This document shows, piece after piece, positions 33,059 through 43,115 of a stretch of DNA of 64,000 bases. Source of the stretch: Microterricola viridarii. GTDB lineage: Bacteria; Actinomycetota; Actinomycetes; Actinomycetales; Microbacteriaceae. Position 1 is the stretch's first letter, and the number at the start of each line of letters is the position of its first letter. The position numbers and the translations under genes were made by a program. The notes under the pieces are model-generated. The model saw only the letters and a list, made by a program, of their open reading frames with translations. It did not search any database and was not told the DNA's origin. The stretch lies in assembly GCF_001542775.1 (NCBI RefSeq), contig NZ_CP014145.1, forward strand, positions 1,488,001-1,552,000, written 5' to 3'.

Positions 33059-33715
33059 TCAGCTGACGCCGGCGGCCCGTTCCTCGCTCACCTGGGTCAG
33101 GGCCTGCGCGAACGACGCCGGGTCCTGGGCGCCGGAGATGCCGTACTTGCCGTCGATCACGAAGAACGGCACACCCTGGATGCCGAAGGCGCGCGCCTGT
33201 GCGACATCGGCCTTCACATCGGCCAGGAACTCGTTCTGCTCGAGCGACCGCACCACGTCGGCGCGGTCGAAGCCGAGCTCGGCGGCCAGGTCGGCCAGAT
33301 CCTCGATGCGCCCGACGTGGCCGCCATCGACGAAGTACGCCTTGAGCAGCGCCTCCTTCATCTCGAGCTGGCGCCCCTTCGACTTGGCGTAGTGCAGCAG
33401 CTCGTGCGCCTTGACGGTGTTGGTCTGGTGCACGGCGTCGTAGTCGTACTCCAGGCCGACCTGGGCGGCGATGTTCGTCACGTTCTGCAGCATCTGTTCG
33501 ACCTGGGGCAGCGGCATGCCCTTGCGCTGGCTCAGGTACTCGGCCGGGCTGCCGTCGAAGTCAACCGGGGTATCGGGAGCCAGCTCGAAGCTGTGGTATT
33601 CGATCTCGACGTCGCCGCCGAACTGGGCGACACCAGCCTCGAACTTGCGCTTGCCGATGTAGCACCACGGGCACTGAACGTCGGACCAGATATCTACTTT
33701 GATGGTTTCACTCAC
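33059..33715 (-). CDS. FrnE/DsbA-like thiol oxidoreductase, second paralogue
   Basis: A 218-residue paralogue of the protein encoded at 31682-32356, about 60 percent alike by eye. It has the same CPWC active site at Cys 15/18 and the cis-Pro segment GIQGVPFFVIDGKYGISGAQDP. There is no signal peptide. I use GTG 33715, which gives MSETIKVDIWSDVQCPWC and aligns with the first paralogue; an earlier in-frame start at 33736 adds seven residues with no support. No Cys-rich peptide gene follows this copy. Confidence 0.9.
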   Translation of the reverse strand: MSETIKVDIWSDVQCPWCYIGKRKFEAGVAQFGGDVEIEYHSFELAPDTPVDFDGSPAEYLSQRKGMPLPQVEQMLQNVTNIAAQVGLEYDYDAVHQTNTVKAHELLHYAKSKGRQLEMKEALLKAYFVDGGHVGRIEDLADLAAELGFDRADVVRSLEQNEFLADVKADVAQARAFGIQGVPFFVIDGKYGISGAQDPASFAQALTQVSEERAAGVS

Positions 33716-33754
33716 TCGTGCCGAAACAGCCGACACGGGGAACGTATTCCCCGC

Positions 33755-34558
33755 CTATGCGCTTGGAGCGTCGACAGCCCCGCCGAAGCGCCGGTTGCGG
33801 GCGGCGTACAGTTCGACGGCACGCCACAGTTCCTCGCGGGTGAAGTCCGGCCAGAGCGTGTCGAGGAAGACCATCTCGGCGTAGGCGGACTGCCAGAGCA
33901 GGAAGTTGGAGGTGCGCTGCTCGCCCGAGCTGCGCACGAAGAGGTCGACGTCGGGCATCTCCGGGTTGTAGAGGCGCTTCGCGATCGCCTTCTCGGTGAC
34001 GGCCGATGGCTTCAGTCGGCCCGCCGCGACATCGTCTGCGATCGAGCGCACGGCATCCGTGATCTCGTTGCGCCCGCCGTAGTTCACACACATGGTGAGC
34101 GTCATGGTCGAGTTGCCCGCGGTGAGCTTCTCGGCGAACTGCAGCTCATTGATGACGGATGCCCAGAGCTTCGGCTTCCGGCCCGCCCAGCGGATCCGCA
34201 CACCCCACTCGTTCAGCTGGTCGCGGCGGCGGTGCAGCACGTCGCGGTTGAAGCCCATCAGGAAGCGCACCTCGTCGGGCGAGCGCTTCCAGTTCTCGGT
34301 TGAGAAGGCGTACACACTCAGGTGTTTGACGCCGATCTGGATGGCGCCGGCGACGACGTCGAGCAGCGCCGCCTCCCCCGCCTTGTGCCCCTCGACCCGG
34401 GTCAGCCCGCGGGCGTTCGCCCAGCGGCCGTTGCCGTCCATCACGATGGCGACGTGTTCCGGAACCGCCTTGGCCGGGATGGCCGGCGGGTAGACGCCGG
34501 TCCAATCCAGCGGGCGGAACGGCACGGCATCCTTGTGGGTGAAGGGTTTCGGGGTCAT
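33755..34558 (-). CDS. uppS: isoprenyl (undecaprenyl/decaprenyl) diphosphate synthase
   Basis: A 267-residue cis-prenyltransferase. Motif 1 is [16 protein letters not shown] with the catalytic Asp near residue 40. [14 protein letters not shown], the [20 protein letters not shown] region and the C-terminal [29 protein letters not shown] signature are all present. It makes the long-chain lipid carrier for cell-wall synthesis at the cytoplasmic membrane. The start overlaps the end of recO (ATGA), a usual actinobacterial pairing. Confidence 0.95.
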   Translation of the reverse strand: MTPKPFTHKDAVPFRPLDWTGVYPPAIPAKAVPEHVAIVMDGNGRWANARGLTRVEGHKAGEAALLDVVAGAIQIGVKHLSVYAFSTENWKRSPDEVRFLMGFNRDVLHRRRDQLNEWGVRIRWAGRKPKLWASVINELQFAEKLTAGNSTMTLTMCVNYGGRNEITDAVRSIADDVAAGRLKPSAVTEKAIAKRLYNPEMPDVDLFVRSSGEQRTSNFLLWQSAYAEMVFLDTLWPDFTREELWRAVELYAARNRRFGGAVDAPSA

Positions 34559-35289
34559 ACGCTGCTTTCTCGCGAGACGTGGGAGAGCGAGCGCAGCCCG
34601 CGCTCAAGGTGCCACTGTGTGTAGGCGGAGACGACGCCGCTGGCCCTGGCTGCCGTGTTCTCCGGTGCGGCATCGGCGACCGCCCAGTTTCCCTCCAGCA
34701 GCGCGCCAAGCAGGCCGATGGTCTCTGTGTCGAGGCGGGGCGAGCCGGGCGGGGCGCAGTCGGCGCAGACGACACCGCCGACTTGGACGATCATGTGGTC
34801 ATGCGGGCCGACCAGGCCGCAGCGGGCGCAGTCGTGGAAGCTCGGTGCCCAGCCGGCCATCGAGAGGGCACGCAGCAGGTAGGAGTCCAGCGTGAGGCTG
34901 GCGTTGTGCTCACGGCGGGAGAGCGAGCGCAGGGCGCCCACCAACAGCAGGTACTGCTGCAGCGAGCCCTCCGACTCGGTCAGCCTGTCGGCCGTCTCGA
35001 CCATCGCGGTCGCCGCCGTGTAGCTCGGGTAATCCTCGGCGATCAGCGCGCCGTAGGCACCCAGCGTCTCCGCCTGGGTGATCACGTCGAGGGTTCGGCC
35101 CTCGTACAGCTGCAAGTCGGCGACCATGAAGGGCTCCAACCGGGAGCCGAACTTCGAGGCGGTGCGCCGCACACCCTTGGCGACGGCCCGCACCTTGCCG
35201 TGCTGCCGGGTCAGCAGCGTGACGATACGGTCGGCTTCACCCAACTTGTGGGTGCGCAGCACGACGGCTTCATCACGATAAACGGGCAC
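34555..35289 (-). CDS. recO: DNA repair protein RecO
   Basis: A 244-residue protein: an N-terminal OB fold ([27 protein letters not shown]), a helical middle, and a zinc-type C-x2-C...C-x2-C module ([17 protein letters not shown]). RecO helps RecR load RecA on SSB-coated DNA. I place the start at GTG 35289, which gives M-P-V-Y-R-D as in relatives and sits five bases after a GATAAT -10 box; TTG 35295 is the alternative. Its ATGA overlap with uppS couples the two genes. Confidence 0.93.
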   Translation of the reverse strand: MPVYRDEAVVLRTHKLGEADRIVTLLTRQHGKVRAVAKGVRRTASKFGSRLEPFMVADLQLYEGRTLDVITQAETLGAYGALIAEDYPSYTAATAMVETADRLTESEGSLQQYLLLVGALRSLSRREHNASLTLDSYLLRALSMAGWAPSFHDCARCGLVGPHDHMIVQVGGVVCADCAPPGSPRLDTETIGLLGALLEGNWAVADAAPENTAARASGVVSAYTQWHLERGLRSLSHVSRESSV

Positions 35290-35294
35290 AGTCA

Positions 35295-35300
35295 ATTATC
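35295..35300 (-). promoter_or_regulatory. -10 box GATAAT, near-leaderless start of recO
   Basis: GATAAT ends 5 nt before GTG 35289. The divergent NmrA-like gene has its own -10 box 15 bases away on the other strand. Confidence 0.45.
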
Positions 35301-35315
35301 CCCTGCTTTCGCCGC

Positions 35316-35321
35316 TAGAGT
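35316..35321 (+). promoter_or_regulatory. -10 box TAGAGT, leaderless start of the NmrA-like gene
   Basis: TAGAGT ends 6 nt before GTG 35328, back-to-back with the recO box. Confidence 0.5.
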
Positions 35322-35327
35322 CGCTGC

Positions 35328-36107
35328 GTGAGCGAGTCGAGCGCAATGAGACCCCCCGGCACCGTGTTGGTCACCGGCGGCACGGGCACACTGGGACGCG
35401 CGGTGGTGGCCGCACTGCGGGAGCGCGGTGAGGCGCCGCGCGTGGTGAGCAGACGGCAGGGCGCCGGGCTGACCACGGCCGACCTCCGCACCGGCGTCGG
35501 TCTTGCCGCAGCCCTGGACGGCGTGGACACGGTGTTCCACCTAGCCACGAACAATCGCGACGACCTCGATATCAGCCGGGGCCTGCTGGATGCCGCCCGC
35601 GCCAGCGGCACGCCGCCCCGCCTGGTATACATCTCGATCGTCGGCGTCGACGACATCCCGCTCCCCTACTACCGCGGCAAGCTCGCCGTCGAGCGCGCCA
35701 TCGAGGGCTCCGGGCTGCCGTTCGCGATCCTGCGGGCCACCCAGTTCCACCCGTTCATCGAGCGCCTGTTCACTACCCAGAGGGCACTTCCCGTGCTGTT
35801 CGCCCCGAACTTCTCCGCGCAACCCATCGCCGTCGAAGAGGTGGCCGGGCGCCTGATCGAGCTGGCGGATGCCGGGAGCACCGGCCGCGCGGCCGACATA
35901 GGCGGCCCAGAGGTGCTCAGCCTGCGCGAGCTCGCCCTGCAGTACCGGGCCGCGAGGGGCGGCCGCCGGCCGGTCGCGCCGCTCGCGCTGCCGGGCGCGA
36001 CGGTGCGCGCATATCGGGCGGGACACAACCTGGTTCCCGGCCCGCCATTCGGCCGGCAGCGCTTCGGCGAATACCTCGCCTCGCGCTTTGGTATACATGG
36101 AGCATGA
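35328..36107 (+). CDS. NAD(P)-binding NmrA/atypical SDR protein
   Basis: A 259-residue Rossmann-fold protein. The dinucleotide motif VTGGTGTLGRAVVAAL lies near residue 10; the sequence then has DTVFHLATNNRDD and YISIVGVDDIPLPYYRGKLAVERAI, with the Tyr/Lys pattern of atypical short-chain dehydrogenases. It may be an NADP-dependent reductase or redox sensor; nothing points to a substrate. The gene begins with GTG 35328. Its stop overlaps the next gene by ATGA. Confidence 0.85.
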   Translation: MSESSAMRPPGTVLVTGGTGTLGRAVVAALRERGEAPRVVSRRQGAGLTTADLRTGVGLAAALDGVDTVFHLATNNRDDLDISRGLLDAARASGTPPRLVYISIVGVDDIPLPYYRGKLAVERAIEGSGLPFAILRATQFHPFIERLFTTQRALPVLFAPNFSAQPIAVEEVAGRLIELADAGSTGRAADIGGPEVLSLRELALQYRAARGGRRPVAPLALPGATVRAYRAGHNLVPGPPFGRQRFGEYLASRFGIHGA

Positions 36108-36763
36108 GCGTCACGCCCTTCGTCATCCCCCTCTGGCTCGACCTGACCGCGGTCGCCGTCGGAGCGATTCAGGGTGCCATGTTCTCCGCGCGCATGAAGG
36201 ACCGTCGGATCGACCTGCTCGGCATTGCGATCATCGGTGTCGTCGTCGGGCTCGGCGGCGGTCTGCTGCGTGACCTGCTGATCAACCAGTTGCCGGCCGC
36301 CATGGCCAGCAACTGGTACCTGCCGGTGGCCACCGCATTCGCCTTGATCGGCATGGCGCTGGTGCGCCTGTTCGACAAGCTGAACCCCCTGATCATCGGG
36401 CTGGATGCCGTCACCATCGGCCTGTTCGCCGCGATCGGGGTCACCAAGGCCCTCGCCTACGGCGTGCCGGAGGTGCCCGCGGCCTTCGTCGGGGTGCTGA
36501 GCGCCGTCGGCGGCTCGATCCTGCGCGACATGATGCTGAACCTGCCGATCGCACTCATGCACGTCGGCTCGCTCTACGCCGTCGCGGCCGGCGTCGGCTG
36601 CACGCTGCTTGTGATCATGGCGTCCTCCGGCGTGCAGATCACGCTCGCCGGCATCATCTGCGTGCTCGTGGTGACCGTCATCCGCCTGCTCGCCGTGCGC
36701 TTCGGTTGGAGCTTGCCGGAGCAGCGTGCCATCGCCAGCTGGCCGCGCTGGCGCCGCGCCTAA
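36104..36763 (+). CDS. TRIC-type cation channel family protein (UPF0126)
   Basis: A 219-residue membrane protein with seven hydrophobic helices arranged as two three-helix repeats plus one. Each repeat has the Gly-rich motif of the trimeric intracellular cation channel family: GGGLLRDLLINQLP near residue 46 and GGSILRDMMLN near residue 140, with GAMFSARMKDRRIDLLG at the start. Bacterial members probably conduct monovalent cations. The start overlaps the upstream NmrA-like gene by ATGA, forming an operon. Confidence 0.9.
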   Translation: MSVTPFVIPLWLDLTAVAVGAIQGAMFSARMKDRRIDLLGIAIIGVVVGLGGGLLRDLLINQLPAAMASNWYLPVATAFALIGMALVRLFDKLNPLIIGLDAVTIGLFAAIGVTKALAYGVPEVPAAFVGVLSAVGGSILRDMMLNLPIALMHVGSLYAVAAGVGCTLLVIMASSGVQITLAGIICVLVVTVIRLLAVRFGWSLPEQRAIASWPRWRRA

Positions 36764-36786
36764 ACCATCACAACAGGGGGAAAATA

Positions 36787-37119
36787 ATGCGAAAGCAGCT
36801 ACTCGCCACGCTGTCCATCGCCGTGCTCGGCCTCGGCCTGACCGGCTGTTCCGGCGCACCGGAGACGGGCACCGTCACCGTCGAGGTGCGGGCGGATTCC
36901 GCCACCGGGGCCGCGCAAACGCTCGACGTCGAGGTGCGTGACGCCCACGGCACGGTACTGGTGCAGGAGACGCTGAGCTCCGGCACCACTCGCGCCTTCG
37001 ACGGCATCCCGTTCGGCGAGATCACGATCGACGCCGCCGGCCTCTGCGAGTTGGGCACGACCCTCAGCAGCACCGGGGCGACCGCGATCTTCGAGCCGAA
37101 GCACTGCACGATCGCCTAG
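36787..37119 (+). CDS. small secreted lipoprotein
   Basis: A 110-residue protein. Lys/Arg-rich start and hydrophobic core end in the lipobox LTGC (Cys near residue 21). The mature part is a single beta-rich domain: TVTVEVRADSATGAAQTLDVEV, then VLVQETLSSGTTRAFDGIPFGE and ITIDAAGLCELG, reading like a carboxypeptidase-regulatory or fibronectin-like sandwich. Two Cys (CEL and KHC) could form a disulphide. AGGGGG precedes the ATG, 23 bp after the TRIC gene. Function unknown. Confidence 0.8.
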   Translation: MRKQLLATLSIAVLGLGLTGCSGAPETGTVTVEVRADSATGAAQTLDVEVRDAHGTVLVQETLSSGTTRAFDGIPFGEITIDAAGLCELGTTLSSTGATAIFEPKHCTIA

Positions 37120-37178
37120 CGCCGCGAGGGCGCCTAGTGCTACTAGTCGCGTTGATGGGGCCGCGCTCGCGGCACGCG

Positions 37179-37222
37179 AAAAGTCTCGCGGCCCCCGACA
37201 TACTGGGGGCCGCGAGACTTTT
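37179..37222. terminator. bidirectional terminator between the lipoprotein and leuA genes
   Basis: Eighteen-base arms (AAAAGTCTCGCGGCCCCC and complement) with an eight-base loop. A-rich on one side and T-rich on the other, so it works for both converging genes. Confidence 0.9.
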
Positions 37223-37252
37223 CAAGGGCCGCGAGGGCTCTGTGCCGTTGCG

Positions 37253-39102
<1,850 letters not shown>

Positions 39103-39118
<16 letters not shown>

Positions 39119-39147
39119 CAGCTAAGGAGGAGCAGACCGTGGAACAC
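39103..39147 (-). CDS. leuL: leucine leader peptide of leuA
   Basis: Fourteen codons from GTG 39147, giving MFHGLLLLSCRDES and stop. Four Leu codons in a row (CTG CTC CTC CTT) at positions 5-8 are the hallmark of an attenuation leader. The stop falls in the loop of the leuA hairpin. A TAGCCT -10 box six bases before the GTG suggests that the leader peptide is itself translated from a leaderless 5' end. The gene is too short for normal gene calling. Confidence 0.85.
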
Positions 39148-39153
39148 GCTTTC

Positions 39154-39159
39154 AGGCTA
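39154..39159 (-). promoter_or_regulatory. -10 box TAGCCT of the leuL-leuA transcript
   Basis: TAGCCT ends 6 nt before GTG 39147 of the leader peptide, in the same geometry as other promoters in this window. Confidence 0.5.
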
Positions 39160-39205
39160 GCACCTCCCGCGCGGGCTGCGGGCCACGTGACGCCCACTCG
39201 AAAAA

Positions 39206-41716
39206 TCAGGCAGTGGGTGTGCGCTGAGCGCCTCTGTGCTCGCGGGCGTCCCACGCCATGCGCATGCCACCACGCAGCGACACCCCCGGCAGGTAGGCCC
39301 GCACGATGGCCGAGGCGATGGCCGGCAGCTCGACGGGATCCGGGAAGGCGATGCTCACGGGCTCGAAGCGCGGGCGGAACTTGCGCTTGAACCGGAGCAG
39401 CGAGCTGAAGCCGTAGACAGGCTCGAGTGCGTCACTCACGAACCGCCGCACGCGCTCCGCCGCGCTGCCCTGCGATTCTCCCGTCCCGGCGAAGGGTGCG
39501 GTGGACAGGCTGACGAAACGAGCGCCCTGCCGCCCCGCCCGCTCGACCATTGAGGCGATGAGGAACTCCATGACCCCGTTCATGGAACCGTCCCTGCGCC
39601 GCATCACATCCAGGGTCCAGCCGTCGATCACGGGGTCGGCAGAGAGATCGACCGCGGATGCCGCCGGCCGCCAGCTCGGCATCCAACTCGTCACAGCCTC
39701 GACGCGCCCGTCGGGCCGCACAGCCAGCAGCAGGCGCGTCTCCGCGTCGGCCATCTCGTCGAGGCCGCCCAGCGTGAAGCCCATCTCCGGGAGGCCACGA
39801 TCGGCCACCCACTCCTCGGAGATCTCGGCGATCTGTGCCCGCTGCGCGAGGGAGAGCTCGCTCCACGGCGTCCACACTGCCTCGATCCCGGCTCGCTCTG
39901 CCCGGTGGATCGAGGAGCGCACGTCCTGCCAGGCCTTGCCCACCAGCGACCAGCTCGCCGGGGAGAGCACCGCCTCCTCCCCCACACGCACGCTCGACCA
40001 GCCCAGGGCTGCGAACAGGGGCAGGTACTCGCCATGCACGGCGTAGAAGACCGGCGTGCGACCGCGCTCGTCGCAGTATTCCGCGAATTCGCGGATGGCC
40101 GACATCCGTTGCTCTGCTGAGCAGACCGGCTCTGTCACGGTCAGGGCGAAGCGGCCGACGAGCACGTAGGCGATGGCTGCCTGGCCGTCGCGCGCCGTCC
40201 AGTGCAGCATTCCCGGCCACAACCCCATATGGCCCAGGCTGCCCCCTCCGCCGGCATGCCGCAGCTGCCGGTAGCGTTGCGCCGACCCGGTGGCTGCCTC
40301 GCGGGGCGGAGAGCGCAGCACCCAGAATGTCGTGCACGCCAGCACGGCCCAGACCAGCGGGCCCACCCAGAAGTACGCGGCGCGTGCGGCCGCCGACACC
40401 GGCACGAACTCCAGGCTCCGCTCCGCCAGGAACCCGACGGGCACGAACCGTTCCGCCAGATCGTCGACCAGCATCGCCGGCGTGGCAGGCGGCGCGAACC
40501 CTGCCGGGTCGATCAGGCCGACGGCGAAGTAGATCCCGCTGCCGATCAGGCCTGCCCCGAGCACAACCCACAGCGCGAGCAGGGCGCGCTCGTGCTCAAT
40601 GCGCACGGCGAAGTTCGCCCGGAACACGAAGAGCATCCCCGCGACCGCCACCGGAACCACGGTCGACACGGCGAGTGTGACGAGGAACTCCCAGTGCCCG
40701 GCGCTGCTGAGGTCGAGGAGCTGGTCGTTGCCCGCGCTGGGCAGGAACCCGTAGTAGAAGGCGGCGAGACCCGCCATCAGCAGGTTGATCCCGATCGCGA
40801 TCACCAGCGCGGCGCGGCGCCCGTGCTGCAGGCCGCGCGCCGCCAACACGAGCACCAGCAGCGGGAGGATGCTGAGCAGCAACGGCCCCGGGCCGTCCAG
40901 CCGGTCGGCGGCGAGCGGCGGCGAGCTCTGCGGCAGGAAAAGCACGCCGAGCGGGGAGAGCGGCCCGAGCCGGTGCGGGGAGAGCATCGTGATGACGGGG
41001 CCGACGGCGACGATCATGACGATCACGCCGACCAGGGTGCGGATCTCGTGCACGCTGCTGCGCACGAAGCGCGTCTGCGGCCGGCGGCCCGCGATGTAGG
41101 GGCCGAGCAGAAGCCCACTGACCGCGGCGATCAGCCGGTGCACGTCGCCGGCCTGGCCTGAGAACAGAACGAGGGCCAGGAGCGTGGCGAAGCCAATCAC
41201 CCGGATGCGACGGCGCCAGAGCGGCCCGGAGGCGGCGCTGGCGACCATGATTGTGCCGACGACCGGCACGAGCACCTCGAGCAGTGCGGTGCCGTAGACA
41301 TGCCGCCCCCAACGCTCGCCGCTCGTGTAGAGCAGCCTCTCGAGCGTGAGCCCGATCACAATCGCGATGGCGCCGGTGCTGAGGTAGGCGAGCAGAGTGC
41401 GGGCGCTGCCGATCACCCTCTCGGAGTACGACACCAAGATGAGGATTCCCGCGGCGCCGAGTACGGCGGCCAGGATTCCGCCGCCCATGAACACTCCGGA
41501 GATCGGGGAGAACCACTGCCCGTGGCGGAACACGGATTCCGCGCTGCCGCTCAAGGTCGCCAGCAAGGCGTGTTCGCGCACGCCGAAGCCGAAGTGCAGC
41601 ACGGCGGGCGCCAGAACGGTCACGGCGAGCAGCACCAGGGTGAGGGGGTAGCGCCGCAGCAGGTGCCGGAATGACCGGGGGCTGGTAGCTGCGAGCTGCG
41701 CACCGGCGTCAGCCAT
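39206..41716 (-). CDS. MprF-like phosphatidylglycerol aminoacyl-transferase / flippase
   Basis: An 836-residue membrane protein. About 14 hydrophobic helices fill residues 20-480, in two sets. The C-terminal 320 residues form a DUF2156-type tandem GNAT fold (GSLGHMGLWPGMLHWTARDGQ, REFAEYCDERGRTPVFYAVH, EEWVADRGLPEMGFTLGGLDEM, ARFVSLSTAPFAG). This is the architecture of enzymes that transfer Lys or Ala from tRNA to phosphatidylglycerol and flip the product, lowering surface charge and antibiotic sensitivity. The amino acid used is unclear. ATG 41716 overlaps the esterase gene by eight bases. Confidence 0.85.
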   Translation of the reverse strand: MADAGAQLAATSPRSFRHLLRRYPLTLVLLAVTVLAPAVLHFGFGVREHALLATLSGSAESVFRHGQWFSPISGVFMGGGILAAVLGAAGILILVSYSERVIGSARTLLAYLSTGAIAIVIGLTLERLLYTSGERWGRHVYGTALLEVLVPVVGTIMVASAASGPLWRRRIRVIGFATLLALVLFSGQAGDVHRLIAAVSGLLLGPYIAGRRPQTRFVRSSVHEIRTLVGVIVMIVAVGPVITMLSPHRLGPLSPLGVLFLPQSSPPLAADRLDGPGPLLLSILPLLVLVLAARGLQHGRRAALVIAIGINLLMAGLAAFYYGFLPSAGNDQLLDLSSAGHWEFLVTLAVSTVVPVAVAGMLFVFRANFAVRIEHERALLALWVVLGAGLIGSGIYFAVGLIDPAGFAPPATPAMLVDDLAERFVPVGFLAERSLEFVPVSAAARAAYFWVGPLVWAVLACTTFWVLRSPPREAATGSAQRYRQLRHAGGGGSLGHMGLWPGMLHWTARDGQAAIAYVLVGRFALTVTEPVCSAEQRMSAIREFAEYCDERGRTPVFYAVHGEYLPLFAALGWSSVRVGEEAVLSPASWSLVGKAWQDVRSSIHRAERAGIEAVWTPWSELSLAQRAQIAEISEEWVADRGLPEMGFTLGGLDEMADAETRLLLAVRPDGRVEAVTSWMPSWRPAASAVDLSADPVIDGWTLDVMRRRDGSMNGVMEFLIASMVERAGRQGARFVSLSTAPFAGTGESQGSAAERVRRFVSDALEPVYGFSSLLRFKRKFRPRFEPVSIAFPDPVELPAIASAIVRAYLPGVSLRGGMRMAWDAREHRGAQRTPTA

Positions 41717-43055
41717 GGCTGGCCGCCGGCGAAAGCCCGAGGCGCGGCAGCAGCACCGCGAGTCCCTGTGCGAAGCCGTAGGCACCGGTGTGCCAGTCGT
41801 GCCCGGTGCCCGGCGACGTGAACAACGAGGTGGCGATGCCGGCCGCATCTGCCCCGGCCCGCAACGTCGTGGTGTACGCCTGGAACTGTTGGTCGGATGC
41901 GCCGATGGCGAACACGCCGACGGTATCGGCGAAGGGCGTTTGGCGTTTCATGATGGCGAGCGGCTGGGCGGCGTCGAAGGCAGCGACCGAGCCGGCGAAG
42001 CCCTTCGCGACGGTCGTTGCCTGGTCGCCGATGTTCGGCCCGAGCTCGGGGGCGATCGCAAGGAACGAGCCGAAGAGTTGGTTGAACCCGGTGCCGAGTT
42101 GCACAGCGCATGTGGCGCCCTGGGAGAACCCTGCGATCGCCCAGTGGGTACGCCCCTGGGCGACGTTCAGCGTGGAGCGGATCCAGTTGGGCACGTCGAC
42201 GGAGAGGTAGCTGGCGGAGTTGCCGAGCGCGGAGTCGACGCACATCGGGTTGTTGGCGGGGTCGCCGAGCTGGTCGGGCACCACGACGATCGGTGCCAGC
42301 CCACGGTCGGCGGCAGCGGCGGCGTCCAGCTGTGATTGCAGCTTGCCCCCCTCGAAGACGTCGCTCGGGCTGCCCGGCTGCCCAGAGAGGGCGATGATCA
42401 CCGGCAGCCTCGGCGGGTTGGCCACGAGGGCGGCGGGCGGCAGGTAGACCAGCGCCGGCCGGGCGGCGAAGTGTGAGGTGGTGGCGGGGATCGTGACCTG
42501 GTGCACCGTTCCCGTGGCCGGGAGGTTGGCCGGTGGCTGCCAGTCGGCCAGCTGTTGGGCCTGCGCCGCCTCGGTGTCCTGCTCGGTGTTCGAGGACGCC
42601 CGGGACGGCAACAGTGCGCTGCTGTAGCTGTTGAGGCCGAGCGCCTGCTGCACAGTGGCGTAGCGGCCAAAGTCGATGTTGATCAGTGTGGCGGCCACCA
42701 GCAATGCGCTCAATACCAGCCCGACCGCCCCGAGCCGGTGCCAGGCCCCGCGCCGCGTCATGGCCAGGAGACCGACCCCGATCGCCGCGAAGCCGAGTGC
42801 CACGGCGGAGTGCACGGCGAGGCTCAGGCCGACCCCGAAGACGTCCCACACCTCGCTGACAAGCCAGCACAGCAGCCAGCCGAACGCCCCTCCTATCGTG
42901 GCCGCCACCATCACGGCCGCACTCCAACGTGCGGTGGTCCAGCCGCGTTCACCCCGGCGCACGACGGTCAGGCCGAGCAGGGCGAGCGCAATGGCGAACA
43001 CGGCGACGACGAACCATCCGCTGGTGACGCTGGCGTTCAGCAGGGTGTTCAGCAC
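41709..43055 (-). CDS. membrane-anchored alpha/beta hydrolase (antigen 85-like esterase fold)
   Basis: A 448-residue protein. Four hydrophobic helices (residues about 15-130) anchor it; the rest is an extracytoplasmic esterase domain. The nucleophile elbow is IAGFSQGATCAVQLG near residue 305, with PVIIALSGQPGSPSDVF as oxyanion strand and GTGHDWHTGAYGF carrying the catalytic His near residue 428. This group resembles mycobacterial antigen 85 or esterase D, but the host probably lacks mycolic acids, so an envelope ester is a guess. The MprF-like gene follows with an overlap. Confidence 0.84.
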   Translation of the reverse strand: MLNTLLNASVTSGWFVVAVFAIALALLGLTVVRRGERGWTTARWSAAVMVAATIGGAFGWLLCWLVSEVWDVFGVGLSLAVHSAVALGFAAIGVGLLAMTRRGAWHRLGAVGLVLSALLVAATLINIDFGRYATVQQALGLNSYSSALLPSRASSNTEQDTEAAQAQQLADWQPPANLPATGTVHQVTIPATTSHFAARPALVYLPPAALVANPPRLPVIIALSGQPGSPSDVFEGGKLQSQLDAAAAADRGLAPIVVVPDQLGDPANNPMCVDSALGNSASYLSVDVPNWIRSTLNVAQGRTHWAIAGFSQGATCAVQLGTGFNQLFGSFLAIAPELGPNIGDQATTVAKGFAGSVAAFDAAQPLAIMKRQTPFADTVGVFAIGASDQQFQAYTTTLRAGADAAGIATSLFTSPGTGHDWHTGAYGFAQGLAVLLPRLGLSPAASHG

Positions 43056-43061
43056 GGTGCA

Positions 43062-43067
43062 ATTCTC
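43062..43067 (-). promoter_or_regulatory. weak -10 box GAGAAT before the esterase gene
   Basis: GAGAAT ends 6 nt before GTG 43055. It departs from TANNNT at the first base, so the call is tentative. Confidence 0.3.
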
Positions 43068-43115
43068 ACTCCGCCTGGTGCACCCTTGCTGAACGCCGGC
43101 TGATAGTTTGTCGGG

